A DNA stretch of 64,000 nt from the NCBI GenBank assembly GCA_037178625.1, contig JAWZXG010000046.1, forward strand, positions 22,625-86,624, read 5' to 3'. Position 1 is the first letter of the stretch. Each line of letters opens with the position of its first letter. A program made the position numbers and the translations under genes. Below the pieces are notes generated by a model. It was not told where the DNA came from. It ran no database searches and was given only the letters and a program-made list of their open reading frames with translations. Source of the DNA: Skeletonema tropicum. Lineage: Eukaryota; Bacillariophyta; Thalassiosirophyceae; Thalassiosirales; Thalassiosiraceae. Shown here in pieces: positions 48,769 through 61,348 of this stretch.

Positions 48769-48892
48769 CTACAGTAATATTAAAGCAGTGAATAGAAGAG
48801 GAGGACGGTGATGGCATGGCACAGTAGAATGTAGCTTTATCATTGCATTGCTCTGTTGATGGCGGTATGTAATTTTGAGACGGCCATCTTGA

Positions 48893-48908
48893 TTTTTTTT
48901 TTTTTTTT
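48893..48908. other. T homopolymer burst (unit 22)
   Basis: Sixteen T in place of five in TTGATTTTTGAAGC. Expansion of an existing run. Confidence 0.75.
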
Positions 48909-49233
48909 GAAAGCGGTACCACCTTCTCAGCCGTATCAAAGCACAACACACGCAGATCAAAAATTGACAATGGCTGATATCTGTCTCCTACGCGGCCAAT
49001 GAAGGCGATAAGTGGCGTTTTTGGAAAAGCTCTCATTGCGCTCTATCGATTAGGCCTGTAATTATCCTGATTGGAGGACTTTCATTCAATCAATCCGTTC
49101 AAAAACAGGTCTAGAAAGTCACCAGTGGCTCTCAATCCGGCTCCACAGCCCCACAGCCCGAATTTGACGATATGACAACCAATCGAAAGCTCTTTTCAAT
49201 CTCTTTCGATTAGTACTATCATTCAGCCACTGA

Positions 49234-49235
<2 letters not shown>

Positions 49236-49271
<36 letters not shown>
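49236..49271. other. A homopolymer burst (unit 22)
   Basis: Thirty-six A after CTGAAT, at the same unit position as 19667-19712. Confidence 0.8.
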
Positions 49272-49273
<2 letters not shown>

Positions 49274-49665
49274 ATCTAAACATAGCTCGGGCAAAGCCCT
49301 CGCAAAAAGCGACCACTTTAGTCAGCCTTGTCCAGACAGTTGACAGTTGACAGTTGACAGTTGATTGGTCGAAAATCCCAAAGAGCGACCAGTTCAATCA
49401 GCCTCACATCATGACAGTTGGCACGGAAGCATCAAACGCTTCGCTGAAGAACGATCACTTAATTCAGTAAGATCCAACTACTCACTGCTCGGGCAAAGCC
49501 CTCGCACAATACACTGAGCATAGATCAGCAATTGCTCATCAGTGAACTAAGTTACATGTACCGTCCAATGATAGTTAGATCAACTCAGTACCGTCCATGA
49601 TAATAATCCATTGTGCAACATCAACTTGCCTCGACTGTGCTCGACATCCTCCGCCTTCGCTCCAG

Positions 49666-49676
49666 AAAAAAAAAAA
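49666..49676. other. A insertion after CTCCAG (unit 22)
   Basis: Eleven A, with the same extra C upstream as at 20123-20133. The two loci read identically over this stretch. Confidence 0.8.
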
Positions 49677-49838
49677 CTTACTACCCAACAATTTAATGTA
49701 TTCATTTAATATATTCATTATCAATCTAAGTATGATCCCAACAACATCCGAGGAGGAGGAGGATGTTGGATTGACTATTCCTCCTCCTCACCGTCCGCCG
49801 ATGAATGATGATCACAGTTAGTTAACGCGAAACTAGTA

Positions 49839-49849
49839 TTTTTTTTTTT
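49839..49849. other. T insertion (unit 22)
   Basis: Eleven T inside CTAGTAGTTTGG. No counterpart in unit 9. Confidence 0.75.
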
Positions 49850-50727
49850 GGAAATGATCATCGGAGGTGTGGTTGGGATTAATCATCATCATCATCGGCG
49901 GCGTGTGGAGAATGGCGAGTGAGCCGAATGTAGCGTAATGATATTGAATAAGTAATTCCACCGCCGATGATGAATTATTACACCACCGCCGATGTTGATG
50001 AAATGGATTGAAGGTCGAGCGAAGCGAGACAGTGGAAGAATGATGGCGACAAGTCGAAAGTCGAGTGAGCCGGAGGCGAGGGAGATGGAAGTAATGCAAA
50101 TACTGTCAACGGTACGGTGGTGGAAATAGTGAAGGAGCGAGTGAGCCCGCCAGGCGAGGGAGCTGTTGATTTTTTTGATTTTGGTATTGCTATGGTATTT
50201 TATTGATAATGATGATATTGAAAAATATTATATTGGACGATGGAAGAATTGACGGTGGTGGAGGTAATTCTGTTTTCATTTTGTTGAAATTTCGAAATTT
50301 TGGAGTGTCTTCGGCGCTGGGGATGACTTTCCTGGGGTACGGTCAATTTAGTTGAGTTGATTGGCAAAGAATCGATATTTGGCCTTGAATAGTAACCAAT
50401 TGATAGAACTCGACGAGAGGTTCAAAAATCACTACTCATCTCATTCAATACGAAACCATATAGAAGAGAGAGGTATGGATGTTTGGATGGGTAGAGTGCG
50501 TGGGAGTTTAGGTTGGACAAGTGACAAGGAGTGACGCTGAATGACTTCAAGGGTGCACCGTAAGCTTTCCAGCCACATGAACATCTTCAATCATACTCAT
50601 TTACTATTTAATCATTTATTTTTTCATCTAGAGTCTGAGGGCACAATTAATCAACAAACATTGGTTGCCCGAACACCTAACAGTAACATAAAACTTCTTG
50701 ATATTTTATTTCTCTCTCCCCTCTACG

Positions 50728-51130
50728 TTAGTTTGCGTCCAAAAAATTTAAACCTCTTCCTCACGAATCCTCCTCCAAGCCTTCTTTGCTAGCTCGTACT
50801 TCCTTCTTGATACGTTTTTCCTCTTCCTCACGTTCCCTTCTTATTCGGGTCTACGATGCTCTCGAAGGGTTCCGTAATCCACTCATCCCAAACTGACTTG
50901 TCTGCCTCACCCCTTCTCATTCGACTTGAGCTTCTTATTCTCTTCTATCTTTGCAGCAACTTCATCCCGCCTCGTCAAGCCTCTTCCTGTGCCCGAAGTG
51001 CCTGGTTCGAGGTACTTGTATAATGTTTGAAAAAAAAAAAAAAAATGTAATAATAGTCTCATGATGGTCCGGTCCCAATATCAGGAGATTGACATCGCAA
51101 CTTGATGATGTCTGATGATCTTCCATGGTG
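50728..51130 (-). pseudogene. TPR-like exon frame, unit 23 (heavily broken)
   Basis: The A burst at 51030-51045 sits in the TPR-like part, at the same place as the burst in unit 10. Single-base gains near 50746, 50759, 50786, 50816, 50837, 50968, 50986 and 51005 add frameshifts. Confidence 0.5.
51030..51045. other. A burst inside the exon frame (unit 23)
   Basis: Sixteen A replacing AA of GTTAATG. Counterpart of the burst at 21508-21529. Confidence 0.8.
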
Positions 51131-52356
51131 CTACAGTAATATTAAAGCAGTGAATAGAAGAGGAGGACGGTGATGGCATGGGCACAGTAGAATGTAGCTT
51201 TATCATGGTGTTGCATTGCTTCTGTTGATGGCGGTATGTAATTTTTGAGACGGCCATCTTTGATTTTTGAAGCGGTACCCACCTTCTCAGCCGTATCAAA
51301 GCACAACACACGCAGATCAAAAAAATTGACAATGGGCTGATTATGATATCTTGTCTTACGCCCCTCTCCTACGCGGGCCAATGAGGCGATAAGTGGCGTT
51401 TTTGGAAAGCTCATCATTGCGCTCTATCGATTAGGCCTGTAATTTTCCTGATTGGAGGACTTTCATTTCAATCAATGCCCGGGTTTTTTTTGTTTTTTTG
51501 TTCAAAAAAAACAGGTCCTAGAAAGTAACCAGTGGCTCTCAATCCGGCTCCACAGCCACAGCCCCGCCCGAAAATTTGACGATATGACAAAAACCAATCG
51601 AAAGCTCTTTTCAATTTCAAAATCCTCTTTCTCTTTCGATTAGTACTATCATTTATCATTCAGCCACGAATATCTAAACCATAGCTCGGCGGGCAAAGCC
51701 CCTCGCAAAAAAGCGCGAACCCTTTTTAGACTTTTAGTCCAGCCTTGTCCCCAGACAGTTGGACAGTTGACAGTTTGACCAGTTTGCAGTTGAAACAGTT
51801 TTGATTGGTCGAAAATCCCAAAGAGCGACCAGTTTTTCAATCAGCCTCACAATTCAACATGACAGTTTTGGCACGAAGCATCAAACGCTTCGCTGAAGAA
51901 CGATCACTTTTTAATTCAGTAAGATCCAACTACTCACTGCTCGGGCAAAGCCCTCGCACAATACAAACTGAGCATAGATCAGCAATTGCTCATCAGTGAC
52001 TAAGTTACATGTACCGTCCAATGATAGTTAGATCAAACTCAGTACCGTACCCCCATGATAATAATCCATTGGTGCAACATCAACAACTTTGCCTCGCGAA
52101 CTGTGCTCGACATCCTCCGCTTCGCTCCAGACTTACTACCCAACAATTTAATGTATTCCCATTTAATATATTCATTATCAATCTAAGTATGATCCCAACA
52201 ACATCCGAGGAGGAGGAGGATGTTGGATTGACTATTCCTTTCCTCCTCCTCACCGTCGCCGATGATGATGATCAACAGTTTTTAGTTAACGCGAACTAGT
52301 AGTTTGGAATGATCATCGGAGGGTTGTGGTTGTTTGGATTAATCATCATCATCATC

Positions 52357-54614
52357 GGCGGCGTGTGGAGAATGGCGAGGTGAGCCGAATGTAGCGTAAT
52401 GATATTGAATAAGTAATTCCACCCCGCCTATTAAAAATTACGTGATGAATTATTAACACCACCGCCGATGTTGATGAATGGATTTGAGGTCGAGCGAAGC
52501 GAGACGTGGAAAATGATGCACAAGGGTCGAAAGTCGAGTGAGCCGGAGGCGAGGGAGATGGAAGTAATGCAAATACTGTCAACGGTACGGTGGTGGAAAT
52601 AGTGAAGGAGCGAGTGAGCCGCCAGGCGAGGGAGCTGTTGATTTTTGATTTTGGTATTGCTATGGTATTATTGATAATGATGATATTGAAAATATTATAT
52701 GGACGATGGAAGAATTGACGGTGGTGGAGGTAATTCTGTTCATTTTGTTGAAATTTCGAAATTTTGGAGTGTCTTCGGCGCTGGGGATGACTTTCTGGGG
52801 TACGGTCAATTTAGTTGAGTTGATTGGCAAAGAATCGATATTTGGCCTTGAATAGTACCAATTGATAGAACTCGACGAGAGGATTCAAAATCACTACTCA
52901 TCTCATTCATACGACCAATAGAAGGAGAGGTATGGATGTTTGGATGGGTAGAGTGCGTGGGAGTTTAGGTTGGACAAGTGACAAGGAGTGACGCTGAATG
53001 ACTTCAAGGGTGCACCGTAAGCTTTCCAGCCACATGAACATCTTCAATCATACTCATTTACTATTTAATCATTATTTTTCATCTAGAGTCGAGGGCACAA
53101 TTAATCAACAAACATTGTTGCCCGAACACCTAACAGTAACATAAAACTTCTTGATATTCATTTCTCTCTCCCCTCTACGTTAGTTTGCGTCCAAAAATTT
53201 AAACCTCTCCTCACGAATCCTCCTCCAAGCCTTCTTGCTAGCTCGTACTTCCTTCTTGATACGTTCCTCTTCCTCACGTTCCTTCTTATTCGGGTCTACG
53301 ATGCTCTCGAAGGGTTCCGTAATCCACTCATCCCAAACTGACTTGTCTGCCTCAACCTTCTCATTCGACTTGAGCTTCTTATTCTCTTCTATCTTTGCAG
53401 CAACTTCATCCGCCTCGTCAAGCCTCTTCTGTGCCCGAAGTGCCTGTTCGAGGTACTTGTATAATGTTAATGTAATAGTCTCATGATGGTCCGGTCCAAT
53501 ATCAGGAGATTGACATCGCAACTTGATGATGTCTGATGATCTTCCATGGTGCTACAGTAATATTAAAGCAGTGAATAGAAGAGGAGGACGGTGATGGCAT
53601 GGCACAGTAGAATGTAGCTTTATCATTGCATTGCTCTGTTGATGGCGGTATGTAATTTGAGACGGCCATCTTGATTTTTGAAGCGGTACCACCTTCTCAG
53701 CCGTATCAAAGCACAACACACGCAGATCAAAAATTGACAATGGCTGATATCTTGTCTCCTACGCGGCCAATGAAGGCGATAAGTGGCGTTTTGGAAAGCT
53801 CTCATTGCGCTCTATCGATTAGGCCTGTAATTATCCTGATTGGAGGACTTTCATTCAATCAATCCGTTCAAAAACAGGTCTAGAAAGTCACCAGTGGCTC
53901 TCAATCCGGCTCCACAGCCACAGCCCGAATTTGACGATATGACAACCAATCGAAAGCTCTTTTCAATCTCTTTCGATTAGTACTATCATTCAGCCAACTG
54001 AATAATCTAAACATAGCTCGGGCAAAGCCCTCGCAAAAAAGCGACCACTTTAGTCAGCCTTGTCCAGACAGTTGACAGTTGACAGTTGACAGTTGACAGT
54101 TGATTGGTCGAAAATCCCAAAGAGCGACCAGTTCAATCAGCCTCACATCATGACAGTTGGCACGGAAGCATCAAACGCTTCGCTGAAGAACGATCACTTA
54201 ATTCAGTAAGATCCAACTACTCACTGCTCGGGCAAAGCCCTCGCACAATACACTGAGCATAGATCAGCAATTGCTCATCAGTGAACTAAGTTACATGTAC
54301 CGTCCAATGATAGTTAGATCAACTCAGTACCGTCCATGATAATAATCCATTGTGCAACATCAACTTGCCTCGACTGTGCTCGACATCCTCCGCTTCGCTC
54401 CAGACTTACTACCCAACAATTTAATGTATTCATTTAATATATTCATTATCAATCTAAGTATGATCCCAACAACATCCGAGGAGGAGGAGGATGTTGGATT
54501 GACTATTCCTCCTCCTCACCGTCGCCGATGATGATGATCAACAGTTAGTTAACGCGAACTAGTAGTTTGGAATGATCATCGGAGGTGTGGTTGGGATTAA
54601 TCATCATCATCATC
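52357..54614. repeat. Array unit 24 (2,258 bp), contains noise seam
   Basis: Noisy to about 52528, including an unrelated insertion of roughly 14 bases near 52429-52442. It then matches consensus without visible error to its end, with four TTGACAG repeats. Confidence 0.96.
53180..53551 (-). CDS. TPR-like exon frame, unit 24 (intact)
   Basis: Identical protein to the reference copy; first intact copy after the second noisy block. Confidence 0.5.
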   Translation of the reverse strand, partial: HHGRSSDIIKLRCQSPDIGPDHHETITLTLYKYLEQALRAQKRLDEADEVAAKIEENKKLKSNEKVEADKSVWDEWITEPFESIVDPNKKEREEEERIKKEVRASKKAWRRIREERFKFLDAN

Positions 54615-56861
54615 GGCGGCGTGTGGAGAATGGCGAGTGAGCCGAATGTAGCGTAATGATATTGAATAAGTAATTCCACCGCCGATGATGAATTATTACA
54701 CCACCGCCGATGTTGATGAATGGATTGAAGGTCGAGCGAAGCGAGACAGTGGAAGAATGATGCGACAAGTCGAAAGTCGAGTGAGCCGGAGGCGAGGGAG
54801 ATGGAAGTAATGCAAATACTGTCAACGGTACGGTGGTGGAAATAGTGAAGGAGCGAGTGAGCCGCCAGGCGAGGGAGCTGTTGATTTTTGATTTTGGTAT
54901 TGCTATGGTATTATTGATAATGATGATATTGAAAATATTATATGGACGATGGAAGAATTGACGGTGGTGGAGGTAATTCTGTTCATTTTGTTGAAATTTC
55001 GAAATTTTGGAGTGTCTTCGGCGCTGGGGATGACTTTCTGGGGTACGGTCAATTTAGTTGAGTTGATTGGCAAAGAATCGATATTTGGCCTTGAATAGTA
55101 CCAATTGATAGAACTCGACGAGAGGATTCAAAATCACTACTCATCTCATTCATACGACCAATAGAAGGAGAGGTATGGATGTTTGGATGGGTAGAGTGCG
55201 TGGGAGTTTAGGTTGGACAAGTGACAAGGAGTGACGCTGAATGACTTCAAGGGTGCACCGTAAGCTTTCCAGCCACATGAACATCTTCAATCATACTCAT
55301 TTACTATTTAATCATTATTTTTCATCTAGAGTCGAGGGCACAATTAATCAACAAACATTGTTGCCCGAACACCTAACAGTAACATAAAACTTCTTGATAT
55401 TCATTTCTCTCTCCCTCTACGTTAGTTTGCGTCCAAAAATTTAAACCTCTCCTCACGAATCCTCCTCCAAGCCTTCTTGCTAGCTCGTACTTCCTTCTTG
55501 ATACGTTCCTCTTCCTCACGTTCCTTCTTATTCGGGTCTACGATGCTCTCGAAGGGTTCCGTAATCCACTCATCCCAAACTGACTTGTCTGCCTCAACCT
55601 TCTCATTCGACTTGAGCTTCTTATTCTCTTCTATCTTTGCAGCAACTTCATCCGCCTCGTCAAGCCTCTTCTGTGCCCGAAGTGCCTGTTCGAGGTACTT
55701 GTATAATGTTAATGTAATAGTCTCATGATGGTCCGGTCCAATATCAGGAGATTGACATCGCAACTTGATGATGTCTGATGATCTTCCATGGTGCTACAGT
55801 AATATTAAAGCAGTGAATAGAAGAGGAGGACGGTGATGGCATGGCACAGTAGAATGTAGCTTTATCATTGCATTGCTCTGTTGATGGCGGTATGTAATTT
55901 GAGACGGCCATCTTGATTTTTGAAGCGGTACCACCTTCTCAGCCGTATCAAAGCACAACACACGCAGATCAAAAATTGACAATGGCCTGATATCTTGTCT
56001 CCTACGCGGCGGCCAATGAAGGCGATAAGTGGCGTTTTGGAAAGCTCTCATTGCGCTCTATCGATTAGGCCTGTAATTATCCTGATTGGAGGACTTTCAT
56101 TCAATCAATCCGTTCAAAAACAGGTCTAGAAAGTCACCAGTGGCTCTCAATCCGGCTCCACAGCCACAGCCCGAATTTGACGATATGACAACCAATCGAA
56201 AGCTCTTTTCAATCTCTTTCGATTAGTACTATCATTCAGCCAACTGAATAATCTTAAACATAGCTCGGGCAAAGCCCTCGCAAAAAAGCGACCACTTTAG
56301 TCAGCCTTGTCCAGACAGTTGACAGTTGACAGTTGACAGTTGATTGGTCGAAAATCCCAAAGAGCGACCAGTTCAATCAGCCCCTCACATCCATGACAGT
56401 TGGCACGGAAGCATCAAACGCTTCGCTGAAGAACGATCACTTAATTCAGTAAGATCCAACTACTCACTGCTCGGGCAAAGCCCCTCGCACAATACACTGA
56501 GCATAGATCAGCAATTGCTCATCAGTGAACTAAGTTACATGTACCGTCCAATGATAGTTAGAATCAACTCAGTACCGTCCATGATAATAATCCATTGTGC
56601 AACATCAACTTGCCTTCGACTGTGCTCGACATCCTCCGCTTCGCTCCAGACTTACTACCCAACAATTTAATGTATTCATTTAATATATTCATTATCAATC
56701 TAAGTATGGATCCCAACAACATCCGAGGAGGAGGAGGATGTTGGATTGACTATTCCTCCTCCTCACCGTCGCCGATGATGATGATCAACAGTTAGTTAAC
56801 GCGAACTAGTAGTTTGGAATGATCATCGGAGGTGTGGTTGGGATTAATCATCATCATCATC
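54615..56861. repeat. Array unit 25 (2,247 bp)
   Basis: Three TTGACAG repeats. One C lost near 55414; insertions near 55986, 56010 (GCG), 56255, 56382, 56391, 56482, 56562, 56615 and 56709. Confidence 0.97.
55422..55793 (-). CDS. TPR-like exon frame, unit 25 (intact)
   Basis: Identical protein to the reference copy; the lost C of this unit lies just outside, near 55414. Confidence 0.5.
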   Translation of the reverse strand, partial: HHGRSSDIIKLRCQSPDIGPDHHETITLTLYKYLEQALRAQKRLDEADEVAAKIEENKKLKSNEKVEADKSVWDEWITEPFESIVDPNKKEREEEERIKKEVRASKKAWRRIREERFKFLDAN

Positions 56862-59105
56862 GGCGGCGTGTGGAGAATGGCGAGTGAGCCGAATGTAGCG
56901 TAATGATATTGAATAAGTAATTCCACCGCCGATGATGAATTATTACACCACCGCCGATGTTGATGAATGGATTGAAGGTCGAGCGAAGCGAGACAGTGGA
57001 AGAATGATGCGACAAGTCGAAAGTCGAGTGAGCCGGAGGCGAGGGAGATGGAAGTAATGCAAATACTGTCAACGGTACGGTGGTGGAAATAGTGAAGGAG
57101 CGAGTGAGCCGCCAGGCGAGGGAGCTGTTGATTTTTGATTTTGGTATTGCTATGGTATTATTGATAATGATGATATTGAAAATATTATATGGACGATGGA
57201 AGAATTGACGGTGGTGGAGGTAATTCTGTTCATTTTGTTGAAATTTCGAAATTTTGGAGTGTCTTCGGCGCTGGGGATGACTTTCTGGGGTACGGTCAAT
57301 TTAGTTGAGTTGATTGGCAAAGAATCGATATTTGGCCTTGAATAGTACCAATTGATAGAACTCGACGAGAGGATTCAAAATCACTACTCATCTCATTCAT
57401 ACGACCAATAGAAGGAGAGGTATGGATGTTTGGATGGGTAGAGTGCGTGGGAGTTTAGGTTGGACAAGTGACAAGGAGTGACGCTGAATGACTTCAAGGG
57501 TGCACCGTAAGCTTTCCAGCCACATGAACATCTTCAATCATACTCATTTACTATTTAATCATTATTTTTCATCTAGAGTCGAGGGCACAATTAATCAACA
57601 AACATTGTTGCCCGAACACCTAACAGTAACATAAAACTTCTTGATATTCATTTCTCTCTCCCCTCTACGTTAGTTTGCGTCCAAAAATTTAAACCTCTCC
57701 TCACGAATCCTCCTCCAAGCCTTCTTGCTAGCTCGTACTTCCTTCTTGATACGTTCCTCTTCCTCACGTTCCTTCTTATTCGGGTCTACGATGCTCTCGA
57801 AGGGTTCCGTAATCCACTCATCCCAAACTGACTTGTCTGCCTCAACCTTCTCATTCGACTTGAGCTTCTTATTCTCTTCTATCTTTGCAGCAACTTCATC
57901 CGCCTCGTCAAGCCTCTTCTGTGCCCGAAGTGCCTGTTCGAGGTACTTGTATAATGTTAATGTAATAGTCTCATGATGGTCCGGTCCAATATCAGGAGAT
58001 TGACATCGCAACTTGATGATGTCTGATGATCTTCCATGGTGCTACAGTAATATTAAAGCAGTGAATAGAAGAGGAGGACGGTGATGGCATGGCACAGTAG
58101 AATGTAGCTTTATCATTGCATTGCTCTGTTGATGGCGGTATGTAATTTGAGACGGCCATCTTGATTTTTGAAGCGGTACCACCTTCTCAGCCGTATCAAA
58201 GCACAACACACGCAGATCAAAAATTGACAATGGCTGATATCTTGTCTCCTACGCGGCCAATGAAGGCGATAAGTGGCGTTTTGGAAAGCTCTCATTGCGC
58301 TCTATCGATTAGGCCTGTAATTATCCTGATTGGAGGACTTTCATTCAATCAATCCGTTCAAAAAACAGGTCTAGAAAGTCACCAGTGGCTCTCAATCCGG
58401 CTCCACAGCCACAGCCCGAATTTGACGATATGACAACCAATCGAAAGCTCTTTTCAATCTCTTTCGATTAGTACTATCATTCAGCCAACTGAATAATCTA
58501 AACATAGCTCGGGCAAAGCCCTCGCAAAAAAGCGACCACTTTAGTCAGCCTTGTCCAGACAGTTGACAGTTGACAGTTGACAGTTGACAGTTGATTGGTC
58601 GAAAATCCCAAAGAGCGACCAGTTCAATCAGCCTCACATCATGACAGTTGGCACGGAAGCATCAAACGCTTCGCTGAAGAACGATCACTTAATTCAGTAA
58701 GATCCAACTACTCACTGCTCGGGCAAAGCCCTCGCACAATACACTGAGCATAGATCAGCAATTGCTCATCAGTGAACTAAGTTACATGTACCGTCCAATG
58801 ATAGTTAGATCAACTCAGTACCGTCCATGATAATAATCCATTGTGCAACATCAACTTGCCTCGACTGTGCTCGACATCCTCCGCTTCGCTCCAGACTTAC
58901 TACCCAACAATTTAATGTATTCATTTAATATATTCATTATCAATCTAAGTATGATCCCAACAACATCCGAGGAGGAGGAGGATGTTGGATTGACTATTCC
59001 TCCTCCTCACCGTCGCCGATGATGATGATCAACAGTTAGTTAACGCGAACTAGTAGTTTGGAATGATCATCGGAGGTGTGGTTGGGATTAATCATCATCA
59101 TCATC
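56862..59105. repeat. Array unit 26 (2,244 bp)
   Basis: Four TTGACAG repeats. The only difference seen from the 2,243-bp consensus is one extra A in the A run near 58362. Confidence 0.97.
57670..58041 (-). CDS. TPR-like exon frame, unit 26 (intact)
   Basis: Identical protein to the reference copy at 3056-3427. Confidence 0.5.
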   Translation of the reverse strand, partial: HHGRSSDIIKLRCQSPDIGPDHHETITLTLYKYLEQALRAQKRLDEADEVAAKIEENKKLKSNEKVEADKSVWDEWITEPFESIVDPNKKEREEEERIKKEVRASKKAWRRIREERFKFLDAN

Positions 59106-61348
59106 GGCGGCGTGTGGAGAATGGCGAGTGAGCCGAATGTAGCGTAATGATATTGAATAAGTAATTCCACCGCCGATGATGAATTATTACACCACCGCCG
59201 ATGTTGATGAATGGATTGAAGGTCGAGCGAAGCGAGACAGTGGAAGAATGATGCGACAAGTCGAAAGTCGAGTGAGCCGGAGGCGAGGGAGATGGAAGTA
59301 ATGCAAATACTGTCAACGGTACGGTGGTGGAAATAGTGAAGGAGCGAGTGAGCCGCCAGGCGAGGGAGCTGTTGATTTTTGATTTTGGTATTGCTATGGT
59401 ATTATTGATAATGATGATATTGAAAATATTATATGGACGATGGAAGAATTGACGGTGGTGGAGGTAATTCTGTTCATTTTGTTGAAATTTCGAAATTTTG
59501 GAGTGTCTTCGGCGCTGGGGATGACTTTCTGGGGTACGGTCAATTTAGTTGAGTTGATTGGCAAAGAATCGATATTTGGCCTTGAATAGTACCAATTGAT
59601 AGAACTCGACGAGAGGATTCAAAATCACTACTCATCTCATTCATACGACCAATAGAAGGAGAGGTATGGATGTTTGGATGGGTAGAGTGCGTGGGAGTTT
59701 AGGTTGGACAAGTGACAAGGAGTGACGCTGAATGACTTCAAGGGTGCACCGTAAGCTTTCCAGCCACATGAACATCTTCAATCATACTCATTTACTATTT
59801 AATCATTATTTTTCATCTAGAGTCGAGGGCACAATTAATCAACAAACATTGTTGCCCGAACACCTAACAGTAACATAAAACTTCTTGATATTCATTTCTC
59901 TCTCCCCTCTACGTTAGTTTGCGTCCAAAAATTTAAACCTCTCCTCACGAATCCTCCTCCAAGCCTTCTTGCTAGCTCGTACTTCCTTCTTGATACGTTC
60001 CTCTTCCTCACGTTCCTTCTTATTCGGGTCTACGATGCTCTCGAAGGGTTCCGTAATCCACTCATCCCAAACTGACTTGTCTGCCTCAACCTTCTCATTC
60101 GACTTGAGCTTCTTATTCTCTTCTATCTTTGCAGCAACTTCATCCGCCTCGTCAAGCCTCTTCTGTGCCCGAAGTGCCTGTTCGAGGTACTTGTATAATG
60201 TTAATGTAATAGTCTCATGATGGTCCGGTCCAATATCAGGAGATTGACATCGCAACTTGATGATGTCTGATGATCTTCCATGGTGCTACAGTAATATTAA
60301 AGCAGTGAATAGAAGAGGAGGACGGTGATGGCATGGCACAGTAGAATGTAGCTTTATCATTGCATTGCTCTGTTGATGGCGGTATGTAATTTGAGACGGC
60401 CATCTTGATTTTTGAAGCGGTACCACCTTCTCAGCCGTATCAAAGCACAACACACGCAGATCAAAAATTGACAATGGCTGATATCTTGTCTCCTACGCGG
60501 CCAATGAAGGCGATAAGTGGCGTTTTGGAAAGCTCTCATTGCGCTCTATCGATTAGGCCTGTAATTATCCTGATTGGAGGACTTTCATTCAATCAATCCG
60601 TTCAAAAACAGGTCTAGAAAGTCACCAGTGGCTCTCAATCCGGCTCCACAGCCACAGCCCGAATTTGACGATATGACAACCAATCGAAAGCTCTTTTCAA
60701 TCTCTTTCGATTAGTACTATCATTCAGCCAACTGAATAATCTAAACATAGCTCGGGCAAAGCCCTCGCAAAAAAGCGACCACTTTAGTCAGCCTTGTCCA
60801 GACAGTTGACAGTTGACAGTTGACAGTTGACAGTTGATTGGTCGAAAATCCCAAAGAGCGACCAGTTCAATCAGCCTCACATCATGACAGTTGGCACGGA
60901 AGCATCAAACGCTTCGCTGAAGAACGATCACTTAATTCAGTAAGATCCAACTACTCACTGCTCGGGCAAAGCCCTCGCACAATACACTGAGCATAGATCA
61001 GCAATTGCTCATCAGTGAACTAAGTTACATGTACCGTCCAATGATAGTTAGATCAACTCAGTACCGTCCATGATAATAATCCATTGTGCAACATCAACTT
61101 GCCTCGACTGTGCTCGACATCCTCCGCTTCGCTCCAGACTTACTACCCAACAATTTAATGTATTCATTTAATATATTCATTATCAATCTAAGTATGATCC
61201 CAACAACATCCGAGGAGGAGGAGGATGTTGGATTGACTATTCCTCCTCCTCACCGTCGCCGATGATGATGATCAACAGTTAGTTAACGCGAACTAGTAGT
61301 TTGGAATGATCATCGGAGGTGTGGTTGGGATTAATCATCATCATCATC
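59106..61348. repeat. Array unit 27 (2,243 bp), consensus copy
   Basis: Four TTGACAG repeats and no visible difference from unit 5, although 22 units separate them. Confidence 0.97.
59914..60285 (-). CDS. TPR-like exon frame, unit 27 (intact)
   Basis: Identical protein to the reference copy, within an error-free unit. Confidence 0.5.
   Translation of the reverse strand, partial: HHGRSSDIIKLRCQSPDIGPDHHETITLTLYKYLEQALRAQKRLDEADEVAAKIEENKKLKSNEKVEADKSVWDEWITEPFESIVDPNKKEREEEERIKKEVRASKKAWRRIREERFKFLDAN

Larger units (their letters stand above)
47563..49896. repeat. Array unit 22 (2,334 bp), very noisy
   Basis: Three TTGACAG repeats. Bursts of A (48351-48360, 49236-49271, 49666-49676) and T (48893-48908, 49839-49849) account for most of the extra length. 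Confidence 0.95.
49897..52356. repeat. Array unit 23 (2,460 bp), the noisiest copy
   Basis: About 220 bp longer than consensus. The minisatellite (51748-51805) is too degraded to count. It carries an A burst at 51030-51045 and a T-rich insertion at 51484-51500. Confidence 0.93.

Noticed and set aside
48503..49036. 177-codon frame as a genuine fused gene
   Set aside because: It exists only in noisy unit 22 and depends on a missing G, an extra C and a T burst that no clean unit has.
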